This document shows, piece after piece, positions 19,068-27,135 of a DNA stretch of 64,000 nt (its first letter is position 1; each line of letters starts with the position of its first letter). Position numbers and translations under genes: made by a program. The stretch is from Bacteroidales bacterium M3 (GTDB taxonomy: Bacteria > Bacteroidota > Bacteroidia > Bacteroidales > Muribaculaceae): assembly GCA_001689445.1 (NCBI GenBank), contig LUJN01000010.1, positions 1 through 64,000 of the forward strand. The letters run 5' to 3'. A model generated the notes under the pieces. It ran no database searches, was not told the DNA's origin, and saw nothing but the letters and a program-made list of their open reading frames with translations.

Positions 19068-19171
19068 GCCAAGATGTAGGGCTGCACCATGGTGCAGCCG
19101 TTATACACCAATGCCCCCCAACCGATATGCACGCATAAACGCGGCTGCACCATGGTGCAGCCCTACAGCCA
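19068..19171 (+). repeat. 104-bp double-palindrome element, copy 1
   Basis: This element holds two identical 20-bp perfect palindromes, GGCTGCACCATGGTGCAGCC, at 19080-19099 and 19143-19162. They lie 43 bp apart, each preceded or followed by a GTAGGG/CCCTAC edge. The copy at 21487-21590 is the same length and matches in inverse orientation (ends near identical, middle of the spacer diverged). It resembles a REP/BIME-type intergenic element. No transposase is nearby. It lies between serA and the PII gene. Confidence 0.85.
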
Positions 19172-19252
19172 TATGAATTTTGCCACACATCGCGCCATTT
19201 TCATAGCAAATCGCCGCAAAACAAAATTATTATTAGAAAATTTCCACAAAAA

Positions 19253-19284
19253 TTTGCTTATTAAAAACATTTTGCTTTACTTTG
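19253..19284 (+). promoter_or_regulatory. promoter of PII-amtB
   Basis: TTTG (19253-19256), exactly 20 bp, then TTACTTTG (19277-19284) match the Bacteroidetes promoter with one change in the -7 box. The predicted leader is about 95 nt. No NtrC-type or sigma-54 site was recognised. Confidence 0.65.
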
Positions 19285-19386
19285 CATCAAACAACAAACA
19301 TATTGCTTGCAAAAATCAAATAATAATTGCAAATAGTTTCAACATCATTATAATCAGTTACAATATGTAACAAAATTCTCACTTTT

Positions 19387-19743
19387 ATGAAAAAGATTGA
19401 AGCAATCATCCGAAAAACAAAGTTTGAGGAAGTGAAGGAAGCACTGCTTGCCGCCGACATCGAATGGCTGTCGTTTTACGACGTCAGGGGCATAGGCAAG
19501 TCTCGAAGCGCACGCATCTACCGAGGCGTGATGTACGACACGAGCTGTATCGAGCGCACGCTCATCTCGGTAGTGGTAAGGGATGTCAACGTCGAGAGGA
19601 CTATAAAGGTCATCCAGTCGACCGCCTACACCGGCGAAGTGGGCGACGGGCGCATATTCGTGATACCGGTCGATGACGCCATACGCATACGCACCGGCGA
19701 GCGAGGCGACATCGCCTTATACAACGCCGAAAAGGAAAAATAA
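19387..19743 (+). CDS. glnK: P-II nitrogen regulatory protein
   Basis: A 118-residue PII signal protein that senses ATP/ADP and 2-oxoglutarate and gates its partner AmtB by inserting its T-loop. The start KKIEAIIRKTKFEEVKEALL is typical. The T-loop carries Tyr45 and Tyr50 in the IYRGVMY motif, the positions of the usual uridylylation or contact tyrosines. The B-loop/C-terminal signature TGEVGDGRIFVIPVDDAIRIRTGE is complete. The T-loop is richer in Arg/Ser than the usual GRQKGHTE form. It lies 55 bp before amtB, so the name glnK is used for the amtB-linked paralogue; glnB would also be defensible. Confidence 0.93.
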   Translation: MKKIEAIIRKTKFEEVKEALLAADIEWLSFYDVRGIGKSRSARIYRGVMYDTSCIERTLISVVVRDVNVERTIKVIQSTAYTGEVGDGRIFVIPVDDAIRIRTGERGDIALYNAEKEK

Positions 19744-19798
19744 CCCCTCTCCCCCGTCATAATCAATCTATAAAAACATAACCAAACAGACAACTCCT

Positions 19799-21145
19799 AT
19801 GAAACGTATCATATCACGCGACATGGCAAGACGCTCTCTCGCCGTCGCAGCAGCCGTAGCACTGACATGCGGCATAACGGCCTCGGCCGACGAATCCACC
19901 ACCGAGACCGTACTGTCGGAAATCAACTCTCTCGACACCGTGTGGGTACTCCTTGCCTCGATGCTCATCTTCTTCATGCAGCCGGGCTTTGCAATGGTCG
20001 AGGCGGGATTCACACGCTCAAAGAACACCGCCAATATCCTGATGAAAAACTTTGTCGACTTCTGCGTGGGCACATTCCTGTTCTGGGCCACGGGATTCGG
20101 CATAATGTTCGGCATCGGGCAGTTCTGCGGCACGCCCAACTTCTTCTCCCTCGACTTCTATGCCGACAGCAATCTGCCCAAGGAGGGCTTCCTGGTGTTC
20201 CAGACGATGTTCTGTGCCACGGCCGCCACTATCGTGTCGGGAGCCATGGCCGAGCGCACGAAGTTTTATATGTATGTCATCTACTCCGTCCTGATTTCGG
20301 GCATCGTATACCCCATCTCGGGCCACTGGACATGGGGCGGAGGCTGGCTAAGCACACTCTCCATAGGAGACTATGCAGGCGGATTCCATGATTTTGCCGG
20401 CTCGACTGTCGTACACTCCGTCGGCGGATGGCTCGCCCTTGTCGGCGCTATAGTGCTCGGCCCGCGTATTGGCAAATACAACAAGGCGGGCAAATCGCTC
20501 GCTATCCCGGGCCATAACCTCACGATTGCCGCCCTTGGAGTATTCATTCTGTGGTTTGGATGGTTCGGCTTCAACCCCGGCTCCACAGCAGCCGCCAGCG
20601 GCCCGGAAAACGCCATCGCCATCTCTCACGTGTTCCTCACCACCAACATCGCGGCCGCTATGGGTGGCATCGCGGCACTCTGCGTCTCATGGTGGAAATA
20701 TGGCAAACCCTCCCTGTCGCTCACGCTCAACGGCCTCCTCGCCGGGCTTGTCGGCATCACTGCCGGATGTGACGTGGTAAGCCCCACGGGCGCATTCTTC
20801 ATCGGCATCATCTGCGGCACGGTGATGGTCTACTCGGTCGATATAATCGACAAGGTGTTCCACATCGACGACCCTGTGGGCGCATCATCAGTGCATGGAG
20901 TATGCGGATTCCTCGGCACACTGCTGACAGGACTGTTTGCCACCGAGGCCGGGCTATTCTACTGCGGCTCGTGGGACTTCTTCCTCGTGCAGACAGTCGG
21001 GGCATGTACTGTCGGGCTGTGGGCCGTCATATGCGGCATCGTCATCTTCGTCGGCCTCAACAAGCTCCATCACCTGCGCGTCGAGTCACGCATCGAGGAG
21101 GAAGGTCTCGACATCTACGAGCACGGAGAGACCGCCTACAACTGA
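19799..21145 (+). CDS. amtB: ammonium transporter
   Basis: A 448-residue Amt/MEP/Rh channel for ammonium uptake. An N-terminal signal-like segment (about 1-30, ending ASADES) is followed by eleven membrane helices. Family landmarks include QPGFAMVEAGFTRSKN in the first helix, GHWTWGGGWL, the first pore histidine region VVHSVGGWLALVGA, FGWFGFNPGS, and the second pore histidine region DDPVGASSVHGVCGFLGTLL. The C-terminal tail (RVESRIEEEGLDIYEHGE) is the cytoplasmic segment that interacts with PII. It forms an operon with the PII gene. The pair is bracketed by the inverted 104-bp elements. Confidence 0.96.
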   Translation: MKRIISRDMARRSLAVAAAVALTCGITASADESTTETVLSEINSLDTVWVLLASMLIFFMQPGFAMVEAGFTRSKNTANILMKNFVDFCVGTFLFWATGFGIMFGIGQFCGTPNFFSLDFYADSNLPKEGFLVFQTMFCATAATIVSGAMAERTKFYMYVIYSVLISGIVYPISGHWTWGGGWLSTLSIGDYAGGFHDFAGSTVVHSVGGWLALVGAIVLGPRIGKYNKAGKSLAIPGHNLTIAALGVFILWFGWFGFNPGSTAAASGPENAIAISHVFLTTNIAAAMGGIAALCVSWWKYGKPSLSLTLNGLLAGLVGITAGCDVVSPTGAFFIGIICGTVMVYSVDIIDKVFHIDDPVGASSVHGVCGFLGTLLTGLFATEAGLFYCGSWDFFLVQTVGACTVGLWAVICGIVIFVGLNKLHHLRVESRIEEEGLDIYEHGETAYN

Positions 21146-21214
21146 CAATCGCAATAGGTCATCACCACAATAATGACAGCACACAATAATGGTAAGTAAT
21201 CTTATGAAAAAGCG

Positions 21215-21302
21215 TTTTAACCCCGCAGCGTGACCCACGGCAATCGCCCCGCGATTGCCCCCAGGAATCAAAATTGTTATCATCCCCCTGACGGGGTTAA
21301 AA
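21215..21302. repeat. 88-bp structured inverted repeat
   Basis: The outer arms TTTTAACCCCG (21215-21225) and CGGGGTTAAAA (21292-21302) are perfectly complementary. Inside is a second 8-bp hairpin, GGCAATCG (21239-21246) with CGATTGCC (21252-21259). The outer stem is edged by T and A runs. It may be a structured 3' end of the amtB transcript or a small RNA; sequence alone does not decide. Confidence 0.55.
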
Positions 21303-21304
21303 AG

Positions 21305-21345
21305 AGTGCCGCCCGGTCGCGATGACCAAGGCGGCACTTTCCTTG
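21305..21345 (+). terminator. terminator-like hairpin downstream of amtB
   Basis: AGTGCCGCC (21305-21313) pairs with GGCGGCACT (21330-21338). The loop itself can form GGTC/GACC. It is followed by TTCCTTGCTT, a weak U tract, and preceded by an A run, so it could act for both convergent genes. Confidence 0.6.
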
Positions 21346-21381
21346 CTTACCTCAAATTCATGTCTCAAACATATGCCACCA

Positions 21382-21402
21382 GTAGGGTCGCGACCTGTCG
21401 CG
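21382..21402. repeat. GTAGGG-edged GTCGCGAC palindrome
   Basis: GGTCGCGAC, CT, GTCGCGACC forms a near-perfect 20-bp palindrome with GTAGGG at its left edge. It is the same style as the 104-bp elements but with a different core. Confidence 0.5.
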
Positions 21403-21486
21403 ACCGCAAACAGACATATCGTCAATAGCAATCACTACACAATACCGTCCATTTAAGACGAAGGAGAGGATGTTGCAAGACTTATG

Positions 21487-21590
21487 TGGCTGTAGGGCTG
21501 CACCATGGTGCAGCCGCGTTTATGCATATAAATCATACGGTTACCATTTGTGTATGACGGCTGCACCATGGTGCAGCCCTACATCTTGGC
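21487..21590 (-). repeat. 104-bp double-palindrome element, copy 2 (inverted)
   Basis: The palindromes GGCTGCACCATGGTGCAGCC lie at 21496-21515 and 21559-21578, again 43 bp apart. Read on the minus strand, the element begins GCCAAGATGTAGGG and ends CCCTACAGCCA, as copy 1 does on the plus strand. The spacer ends match copy 1 and the centre differs. Confidence 0.85.
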
Positions 21591-21662
21591 ATTTTGATAC
21601 AGCTTCGTCAAAGATTGACCAATAGAGGTCGCTCAAATACTGCTTGGGCAACAATCAATCCC

Positions 21663-22223
21663 TTACTCGGCGGGGTCGTCGTCCTTGAAGAGCTGGTTGG
21701 CCTCGTCGAGCTTGAAGTAGTGGGACAGCAGGGCGATGAAGCGGGAAATCTGCTTGATGGCGTTCATCGTGTCAGGAGAAATCTCCTTGCCTTGCAGACG
21801 CAACATCAACATCCCGTAAAGGGCCGTGAGGCAGGTCTCTATCTCGTCCTTCTTGTCGTCCCCAGCCTTTGCCCGCAGCTCCACGATATAAGGCAACGCC
21901 TTGTAAAATTCGGAGGTGTATTCGGGAAACTTCGGGTCTTTCAGCAACGCGAGATGCAGGTCGACAAGCTGTATTATCACATTCTTATTGAGCTGCAGGT
22001 GCCCCTTCTCGGTGACACCCTCACGACGCATCATGTCGATAAGCGACTCATACCACTCGGTCATCTCCTTGCGCTGCGCCGCGTCAAGGGAGTACTTGTC
22101 GATGACATTATGCTCTATCTTTGCCATGTCAAGACCGTTGGCACGTATCAAGTCCTCAACCTGCCACATATACAGCAGGTATTCGGCTATGTTCTCTTTG
22201 CGTTTCTGCGATGCTATAATCAT
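21663..22223 (-). CDS. DUF4924-like helical protein
   Basis: A 186-residue, almost wholly alpha-helical soluble protein starting MIIASQKRKENIAEYLLYMWQ. The segment NIAEYLLYMWQVEDLIRAN is one I associate with the Bacteroidetes family DUF4924 (from memory, function unknown). No signal peptide, membrane segment or catalytic motif is visible. The C-terminus is acidic (LFKDDDPAE). It lies 47 bp downstream of the YugP-like metallopeptidase gene and is probably co-transcribed with it. Confidence 0.8.
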   Translation of the reverse strand: MIIASQKRKENIAEYLLYMWQVEDLIRANGLDMAKIEHNVIDKYSLDAAQRKEMTEWYESLIDMMRREGVTEKGHLQLNKNVIIQLVDLHLALLKDPKFPEYTSEFYKALPYIVELRAKAGDDKKDEIETCLTALYGMLMLRLQGKEISPDTMNAIKQISRFIALLSHYFKLDEANQLFKDDDPAE

Positions 22224-22270
22224 GTCGTATTCAGTCTATAGGGATATAACAATTGCCGCCACCAATTTGC

Positions 22271-22948
22271 CTAATCGCGACGCGAGGTGAATATCAGTAT
22301 GTAGTAGATAAGGGTGGCAAGAGAGCCAAGGGCGGCTACCACATAGGTATAGGCTGCGCTACGCAGGGCATCCTTTGCCATAGGTTTTGTCTCCGTGGTG
22401 GTGATATTTGCGCTGTCGAGCCACGCCACGGCGCGCCGCGAGGCGTCAATCTCCACTGGCAAGGTCACGAAGCTGAAAAGCGTGGTGAGGGCAAACAGCA
22501 CTATGCCTATAAGCATAAGCACCGGGAAAGTCTGTATCATCAATATCCCGGCGAGCAACAGCCACGGCATCACCTTGGAGGCGAAGCTGACAGGGGGCAC
22601 GAGGGCCGACCGCATCCTCAAAGGAGCATAGGCTCGAGCATGTTGCACAGCGTGGCCGCACTCGTGGGCAGCGACTGCCGCAGCCGACACATTGTCGCCG
22701 TAATAGACATCACGGCTCAGGTTGACTGTCTGATCGGCAGGATTGTAGTGGTCGGTCAGGTGGCCGTCAACTTGGGTTATCTGCACATGCTGCAGGCCGT
22801 TCTCGTCAAGCATTTTACGTGCCACCTGCGCCCCGGTCATGCCCCACGGCAGAGCGACCTTGCTGTAACGGCTGAACTTGGAGTTGAGCGACTGCTGCAC
22901 AAGATAACTCGCGAGGGCTATCACGCCAAAAATCACGTATATCATCAT
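22271..22948 (-). CDS. YugP-like membrane zinc metallopeptidase
   Basis: A 225-residue membrane protein of the putative neutral zinc metallopeptidase family (YugP, PF04298 type). It has an N-terminal helix (about 3-18), a soluble part with TGAQVARKMLDENGL and the zinc motif HECGH at 95-99, then two or three helices (about 118-165 and 200-220). Before the zinc motif comes DHYNPADQTVNLSRDVYYG, a family hallmark. Length agrees with the family. The substrate is not known. A TATTTTTG -7-like box lies on the minus strand about 40 bp upstream (22995-22988). It starts with two consecutive ATG codons. Confidence 0.92.
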   Translation of the reverse strand: MMIYVIFGVIALASYLVQQSLNSKFSRYSKVALPWGMTGAQVARKMLDENGLQHVQITQVDGHLTDHYNPADQTVNLSRDVYYGDNVSAAAVAAHECGHAVQHARAYAPLRMRSALVPPVSFASKVMPWLLLAGILMIQTFPVLMLIGIVLFALTTLFSFVTLPVEIDASRRAVAWLDSANITTTETKPMAKDALRSAAYTYVVAALGSLATLIYYILIFTSRRD

Positions 22949-23058
22949 ATCACACTATGTTTTATCGGTTTTACGTATATTAGACAGCAAAAATACTGCC
23001 AAGATTAACGGTACACGTCATGACGGTAGTTAAAAGATGTAGAGCGGGGACAAAAGTA

Positions 23059-23096
23059 AGTGCTGCCACACGACGATAACGCCACGCGGCAGCACT
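23059..23096 (-). terminator. terminator of pfp
   Basis: AGTGCTGCC (23059-23067) pairs with GGCAGCACT (23088-23096). On the minus strand the stem is followed by TACTTTTGTC. It lies about 30 bp beyond the pfp stop. Confidence 0.7.
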
Positions 23097-23126
23097 GCAA
23101 GCTGAAATGAAGGTTATAAAAGTGTC

Positions 23127-24764
23127 TTATTTCGAGCCCTGCTCATACTGGAGCGTGAGCGAGGGCTGGTCGCATACCTCGGCGGGACCGAAGTACTGGA
23201 TGGGACCGGGATATACGTAGCAGGTGTTGAGCGCCCATGTGTCGCGCTTGGAGGCAAACTTCTGGAAGGGCGCACCGTCGAGGCGTACAAGAGCTTTTTG
23301 TATAACGGGCTTCATTGCACCGTGACGACGCTCCATGTTCATCATCATCGTGATGGGTATACCGCCGGCAATCCACTGCACGGAGGGCTTGGTGAGGTTG
23401 CGCACGCTCGACATATAGCCTGTCACGCCAGCATTGATGAGGCAAGCGGCGTTGAAACCGAGTGCATAGCAGTAGTCGGCATCAAAGTTAGAGGGGTCGG
23501 CGCAACGTCCCTCGTAGCCGAAGAAGTGGTAGAGTGTGGCAAACTTGCCCACGTACTTGCCCTCCTCCTTCATGGCTGCAAGACGGTTGGCAACCATCTC
23601 GCCGAGGAGCTTCTCGGTCTCGATGAGCGATACCTGCACGTTGCCGTGGGGGTCGCGGTCGAGCGAGAGCTGACGTGCCACGCCCTCAGGAAGCGACGAG
23701 TAGATGGCAGCATTCTCAGCCGACAGGTGCTCGATGATAAACTGGCGCAAGTTGGCCTTGTCGATGCCCTCGTTCTGCGCGAGCAGGTCGTTGAGTTCGG
23801 CGATAAGGGCCTTCATAGCGGGGATAAACTCGATAAGCCCCTCTGGGATAAGCACCGTACCGAAGTTGTTGCCGAGCTTGGCGCGCTCTGCGACAATATT
23901 GGCGATATTGTCGACAATATCGTTGAGGGTCATGTTCTTTTCCTCGACCTCCTCGGAGATGATGCAGACGTTGGGCTGCGTCTGGAGGGCGCACTCAAGG
24001 GCGATGTGGCTTGCGGAACGGCCCATGAGCTTGATGAAGTGCCAGTATTTCTTGGCCGAGTTGCAGTCACGCTGTATGTTGCCGATAACCTCACTGTACA
24101 CCTTGGTGGCGGTATCAAAGCCAAATGAGGTCTCGATCATGTCGTTCTTCAGGTCGCCGTCGATGGTCTTGGGACAGCCGATCACCTGCACGCCGGCATT
24201 GATTTCCTTGTAATATTCGGCAAGGATGGCGGCATTGGTGTTGGAGTCGTCGCCACCGATGATGACGAGAGCCTTTATATTAAGCTCCTTGAGGATCTCA
24301 AGGCCCTTGTCAAACTGCTCCTTGGTCTCAAGCTTGGTACGGCCCGAGCCGATGATGTCAAAACCGCCGGTGTTGCGGAACTGGTCGATAATTTCGGATG
24401 TCAGTTCCATATACTGATGGTCTACGAAACCGCCGGGGCCCATGAGGAAACCATATAGGTGACTATCGCGGCTGATTTTCTTCACGCCGTCAAAAAGACC
24501 GCTTATCACGTTGTGGCCGCCGGGAGCCTGACCGCCTGAAAGTATCACGCCGACATTTATGGGCTTGAGCTTCTCGGGGACGGGATTCTTCTCGAAACGG
24601 AGTTCGGGAAGACCGTAAGTGTTGGGGAACAGTTTCTGAATCTCGGCCTGATCGGCTACCGACTGGGTGGGTGCGCCTTCAACGGCTTTCACAGCACCTG
24701 TGAGCACGATGGGCAATTTGGGCTGATAAGCCGCACGGGCTTTCTGCAATGCACTCTTCTTCAT
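23127..24764 (-). CDS. pfp: diphosphate-fructose-6-phosphate 1-phosphotransferase
   Basis: A 545-residue long-form PPi-dependent phosphofructokinase, which reversibly phosphorylates fructose-6-phosphate with pyrophosphate. The pyrophosphate-binding region reads LSGGQAPGGHN (75-85). GGDDS at 170-174 (Asp where ATP enzymes have Gly) and PKTIDGD at 198-204 mark PPi use. MGRSASH and the fructose-phosphate contacts FFGYEGRCADPSNFD follow. The ATG at 24764 gives the usual start MKKSALQKARAAYQPKLP; the longer frame runs into the promoter region. It appears monocistronic, with a terminator after it and a weak -7 element GAACTTTG (24874-24867) upstream. Confidence 0.96.
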   Translation of the reverse strand: MKKSALQKARAAYQPKLPIVLTGAVKAVEGAPTQSVADQAEIQKLFPNTYGLPELRFEKNPVPEKLKPINVGVILSGGQAPGGHNVISGLFDGVKKISRDSHLYGFLMGPGGFVDHQYMELTSEIIDQFRNTGGFDIIGSGRTKLETKEQFDKGLEILKELNIKALVIIGGDDSNTNAAILAEYYKEINAGVQVIGCPKTIDGDLKNDMIETSFGFDTATKVYSEVIGNIQRDCNSAKKYWHFIKLMGRSASHIALECALQTQPNVCIISEEVEEKNMTLNDIVDNIANIVAERAKLGNNFGTVLIPEGLIEFIPAMKALIAELNDLLAQNEGIDKANLRQFIIEHLSAENAAIYSSLPEGVARQLSLDRDPHGNVQVSLIETEKLLGEMVANRLAAMKEEGKYVGKFATLYHFFGYEGRCADPSNFDADYCYALGFNAACLINAGVTGYMSSVRNLTKPSVQWIAGGIPITMMMNMERRHGAMKPVIQKALVRLDGAPFQKFASKRDTWALNTCYVYPGPIQYFGPAEVCDQPSLTLQYEQGSK

Positions 24765-24952
24765 AAGGGCGTTAATATTTTGATGATTATTACCTGTCTT
24801 AATTACTATAATATCACAATCTAAGGATATTTGCCACAATCACATCTATGTGACCCGATTTCTATGCAAAGTTCGTAAAAAAATTTGTTCCCGTCAATAT
24901 GATGTTAAAATAAATAAGCCCTGTATACACTATTTCACATTTGGCAAAAAGA

Positions 24953-24984
24953 GAGACCCGATGCCCTGACGGGCAACGGGTCTC
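24953..24984 (-). terminator. terminator of groS-groL
   Basis: GAGACCCG (24953-24960) pairs with CGGGTCTC (24977-24984), with an inner GCCC/GGGC stem. On the minus strand it is followed by TCTTTTTGCC. It starts 30 bp after the groL stop. Confidence 0.88.
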
Positions 24985-25013
24985 CATATCGGGTGACGTG
25001 TATGTCTGATTCT

Positions 25014-26651
25014 TTACATCATGCCGCCCATACCGCCCATACCTGGAGCGGGCATTGCGGGAGCGGGATTCTCCTCCTTCTTGTCGGCGATGACACATTC
25101 AGTGGTGAGGAACATGCCGGCAATCGACGCAGCGTTCTCAAGGGCCACACGGGTCACCTTGGCAGGGTCGATGACGCCTGCGGCAAAGAAGTTCTCATAT
25201 TCGCCTGTGCGGGCATTGTAGCCGAAGTCGCCCTTGCCTTCCTTGACCTTTTGGACGATAACGGCACCTTCCACACCGGCATTCTCGACAATCTGACGCA
25301 GCGGCTCCTCGATGGCACGCTTGACGATGAGGATACCTGTGGTCTCGTCGTCGTTATCGCCCTTGACACCCTCAAGAGATGCCACGCAACGCAGCAGTGC
25401 CACGCCGCCTCCGGGGACGATACCCTCGGCGATAGCCGCACGGGTTGCGCTCAAGGCGTCGTCCACGCGGTCTTTCTTCTCCTTCATCTCCACCTCGCTG
25501 GGTGCACCGATGTGGAGGACTGCCACGCCACCTGCCAATTTGGCAAGACGCTCCTGGAGCTTCTCGCGGTCATAGTCGCTTGTAGTATTCTCAATCTGCA
25601 CCTTGATCTGTGCCACGCGCTTTGCGATAGCATCCTTGTCGCCGGCGCCGTTGACAATGGTGGTGTTCTCCTTGTTGACGGTTATCTTCTCGGCACGGCC
25701 AAGCAGTTCGAGCGTAGCGCTTTCGAGCTTCATGCCCTTCTCCTCGGAGATGACGACTCCGCCGGTGAGCACGGCGATATCCTCAAGCATCTCCTTACGG
25801 CGGTCGCCGAATCCGGGAGCCTTGACGGCGCATATCTTAAGTGAGCCGCGCAGACGGTTCACCACAAGTGTGGCGAGAGCCTCCTGGTCTACATCCTCGG
25901 CGATGATAAGCAAGGGACGACCGCTCTGTGCGGTGGCTTCGAGGATGGGAAGCATATCCTTGAGGTTGGAGATTTTTTTGTCATGGATGAGGACAAAGGG
26001 ATTGTCCATCACACACTCCATCTTCTCGGTGTCGGTAACAAAGTAGGGGGAGATATAGCCACGGTCAAACTGCATACCCTCGACGATGTCGACGGTAGTC
26101 TCTGTGCCCTTGGCCTCGTCAACAGTGATGACACCCTCTTTCTTCACCTTCTCCATAGCCTCGGCAATGAGCTTGCCGATCGCAGCGTCGTTGTTGGCCG
26201 ACACGCGGGCTACGTCCTCGATTTTCTTCAGGTCATCGCCCACTTCCTCAGCCTGGGCCTTGATGCCCTCGACAACGATGGCGACAGCCTTGTCTATACC
26301 ACGCTTAACGTCCATGGGGTTGGCACCTGCTGCCACATTCTTCAGCCCCACATTGATAATTGACTGTGCGAGGACGGTGGCGGTTGTTGTACCGTCGCCG
26401 GCGTCGTCACCGGTCTTGGAGGCAACCTCCTTTACGAGCTGTGCGCCCATGTTCTGGAAAGCGTCCTCAAGCTCGATTTCTCGGGCTACGGTCACGCCAT
26501 CCTTGGTGATGTGAGGTGCGCCAAATTTCTTCTCGATGATGACATTGCGTCCTTTCGGGCCAAGTGTCACCTTAACGGCGTCGGCAAGTGCGTCAACGCC
26601 TTTTTTAAGCTCTTCGCGAGCCTTGATGTCAAATTTTATCTCTTTTGCCAT
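25014..26651 (-). CDS. groL: 60 kDa chaperonin GroEL
   Basis: A 545-residue chaperonin subunit that forms the double heptameric ring folding chamber. The apical, intermediate and equatorial segments are all in place: VTLGPKGRNVII, GDGTTTATVLAQ, the conserved GGVAVLHIGAPSEVEMKEKK and GIVPGGGVALLR, ending in the Gly-Met-rich tail GMGGMGGMM. Length is standard. It lies 24 bp downstream of groS in the usual order. Confidence 0.99.
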   Translation of the reverse strand: MAKEIKFDIKAREELKKGVDALADAVKVTLGPKGRNVIIEKKFGAPHITKDGVTVAREIELEDAFQNMGAQLVKEVASKTGDDAGDGTTTATVLAQSIINVGLKNVAAGANPMDVKRGIDKAVAIVVEGIKAQAEEVGDDLKKIEDVARVSANNDAAIGKLIAEAMEKVKKEGVITVDEAKGTETTVDIVEGMQFDRGYISPYFVTDTEKMECVMDNPFVLIHDKKISNLKDMLPILEATAQSGRPLLIIAEDVDQEALATLVVNRLRGSLKICAVKAPGFGDRRKEMLEDIAVLTGGVVISEEKGMKLESATLELLGRAEKITVNKENTTIVNGAGDKDAIAKRVAQIKVQIENTTSDYDREKLQERLAKLAGGVAVLHIGAPSEVEMKEKKDRVDDALSATRAAIAEGIVPGGGVALLRCVASLEGVKGDNDDETTGILIVKRAIEEPLRQIVENAGVEGAVIVQKVKEGKGDFGYNARTGEYENFFAAGVIDPAKVTRVALENAASIAGMFLTTECVIADKKEENPAPAMPAPGMGGMGGMM

Positions 26652-26675
26652 GATTGTTGATGTTTTAGTAAGTTA

Positions 26676-26948
26676 TTAACCGATGATTGCCAAAATGTCA
26701 GACTGACGCATGATGAGGTACTTCTCGCCCTCAAACTCAATCTCCGTACCGGCATACTTGCCATAGAGCACTTCGTCGCCCTCCTTGACTACCATCTCCT
26801 CATCCTTGGTGCCGTTGCCGGCGGCAAGCACCTTGCCCTTGAGGGGTTTTTCCTTTGCTGAATCGGGAATGATGATTCCTGCCATAGTCACCTCCTCGGC
26901 GGGAGTGGGGCTGATAAGGACTCTATCGGCCAATGGTTTGATATTCAT
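26676..26948 (-). CDS. groS: 10 kDa co-chaperonin GroES
   Basis: A 90-residue lid of the GroEL chamber. MNIKPLADRVLI, the mobile loop region EEVTMAGIIIPDSAKEKP and the C-terminal KYLIMRQSDILAI are canonical. It is the first gene of the groES-groEL operon. No CIRCE inverted repeat (TTAGCACTC-N9-GAGTGCTAA) is present upstream, so HrcA control is not indicated by sequence. The upstream 120 bp hold no perfect housekeeping promoter match either. Confidence 0.98.
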   Translation of the reverse strand: MNIKPLADRVLISPTPAEEVTMAGIIIPDSAKEKPLKGKVLAAGNGTKDEEMVVKEGDEVLYGKYAGTEIEFEGEKYLIMRQSDILAIIG

Positions 26949-27069
26949 AACTTATCGTTTTAATTAGGTTATTTAGTTAAATGTTCTGTCCTTTTATATG
27001 CATATTCCGTGCCAAACTCTCCATGTCGTGACAAAATGACGTGTCGCGCACGGTCACATTGGCATAACA

Positions 27070-27103
27070 ACGCCCCCGATGGGAAGTTTCCCGTCGAGGG
27101 CGT
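27070..27103 (-). terminator. hairpin downstream of plsC
   Basis: 14-nt arms (27070-27083 and 27090-27103) pair at 12 of 14 positions around AAGTTT. It lies 33 bp past the plsC stop. The following sequence on the minus strand is only modestly T-rich (GTTATGCC), so this is a likely but not a strong terminator. Confidence 0.5.
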
Positions 27104-27135
27104 AAAATAGTATAATTATTGTTTATTTCAGTATG

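Larger units (their letters stand above)
18963..19386. other. intergenic region with terminator, repeat and promoter
   Basis: This is a 424-bp non-coding stretch holding, in order, the serA terminator, the 104-bp palindromic element, an AT-rich tract and the PII-amtB promoter. Small open frames here are built from the repeat itself and are not supported. Confidence 0.75.
21146..21662. other. repeat-rich non-coding region after amtB
   Basis: This is a 517-bp stretch without a gene. It contains a large structured inverted repeat (21215-21302), a terminator-like hairpin (21305-21338), a GTCGCGAC palindrome (21382-21402) and the second 104-bp double-palindrome element (21487-21590). amtB on the left and the DUF4924-like gene on the right converge on it. 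Confidence 0.8.

Noticed and set aside
19089..19370. 93-codon frame over the 104-bp element
   Set aside because: It is made of the palindromes and AT-rich promoter DNA.
19068..21590. Composite transposon carrying PII-amtB
   Set aside because: The flanking elements are non-coding, no transposase is present, and base composition of the genes matches the core genome. Kept only as a repeat-bracketed segment.
18963..21662. CRISPR array suggested by repeated palindromes
   Set aside because: There are only two pairs, in inverted orientation, with no regular spacers and no cas genes.
26949..27069. Possible CIRCE operator before groES
   Set aside because: No TTAGCACTC inverted repeat was found on inspection of both strands.
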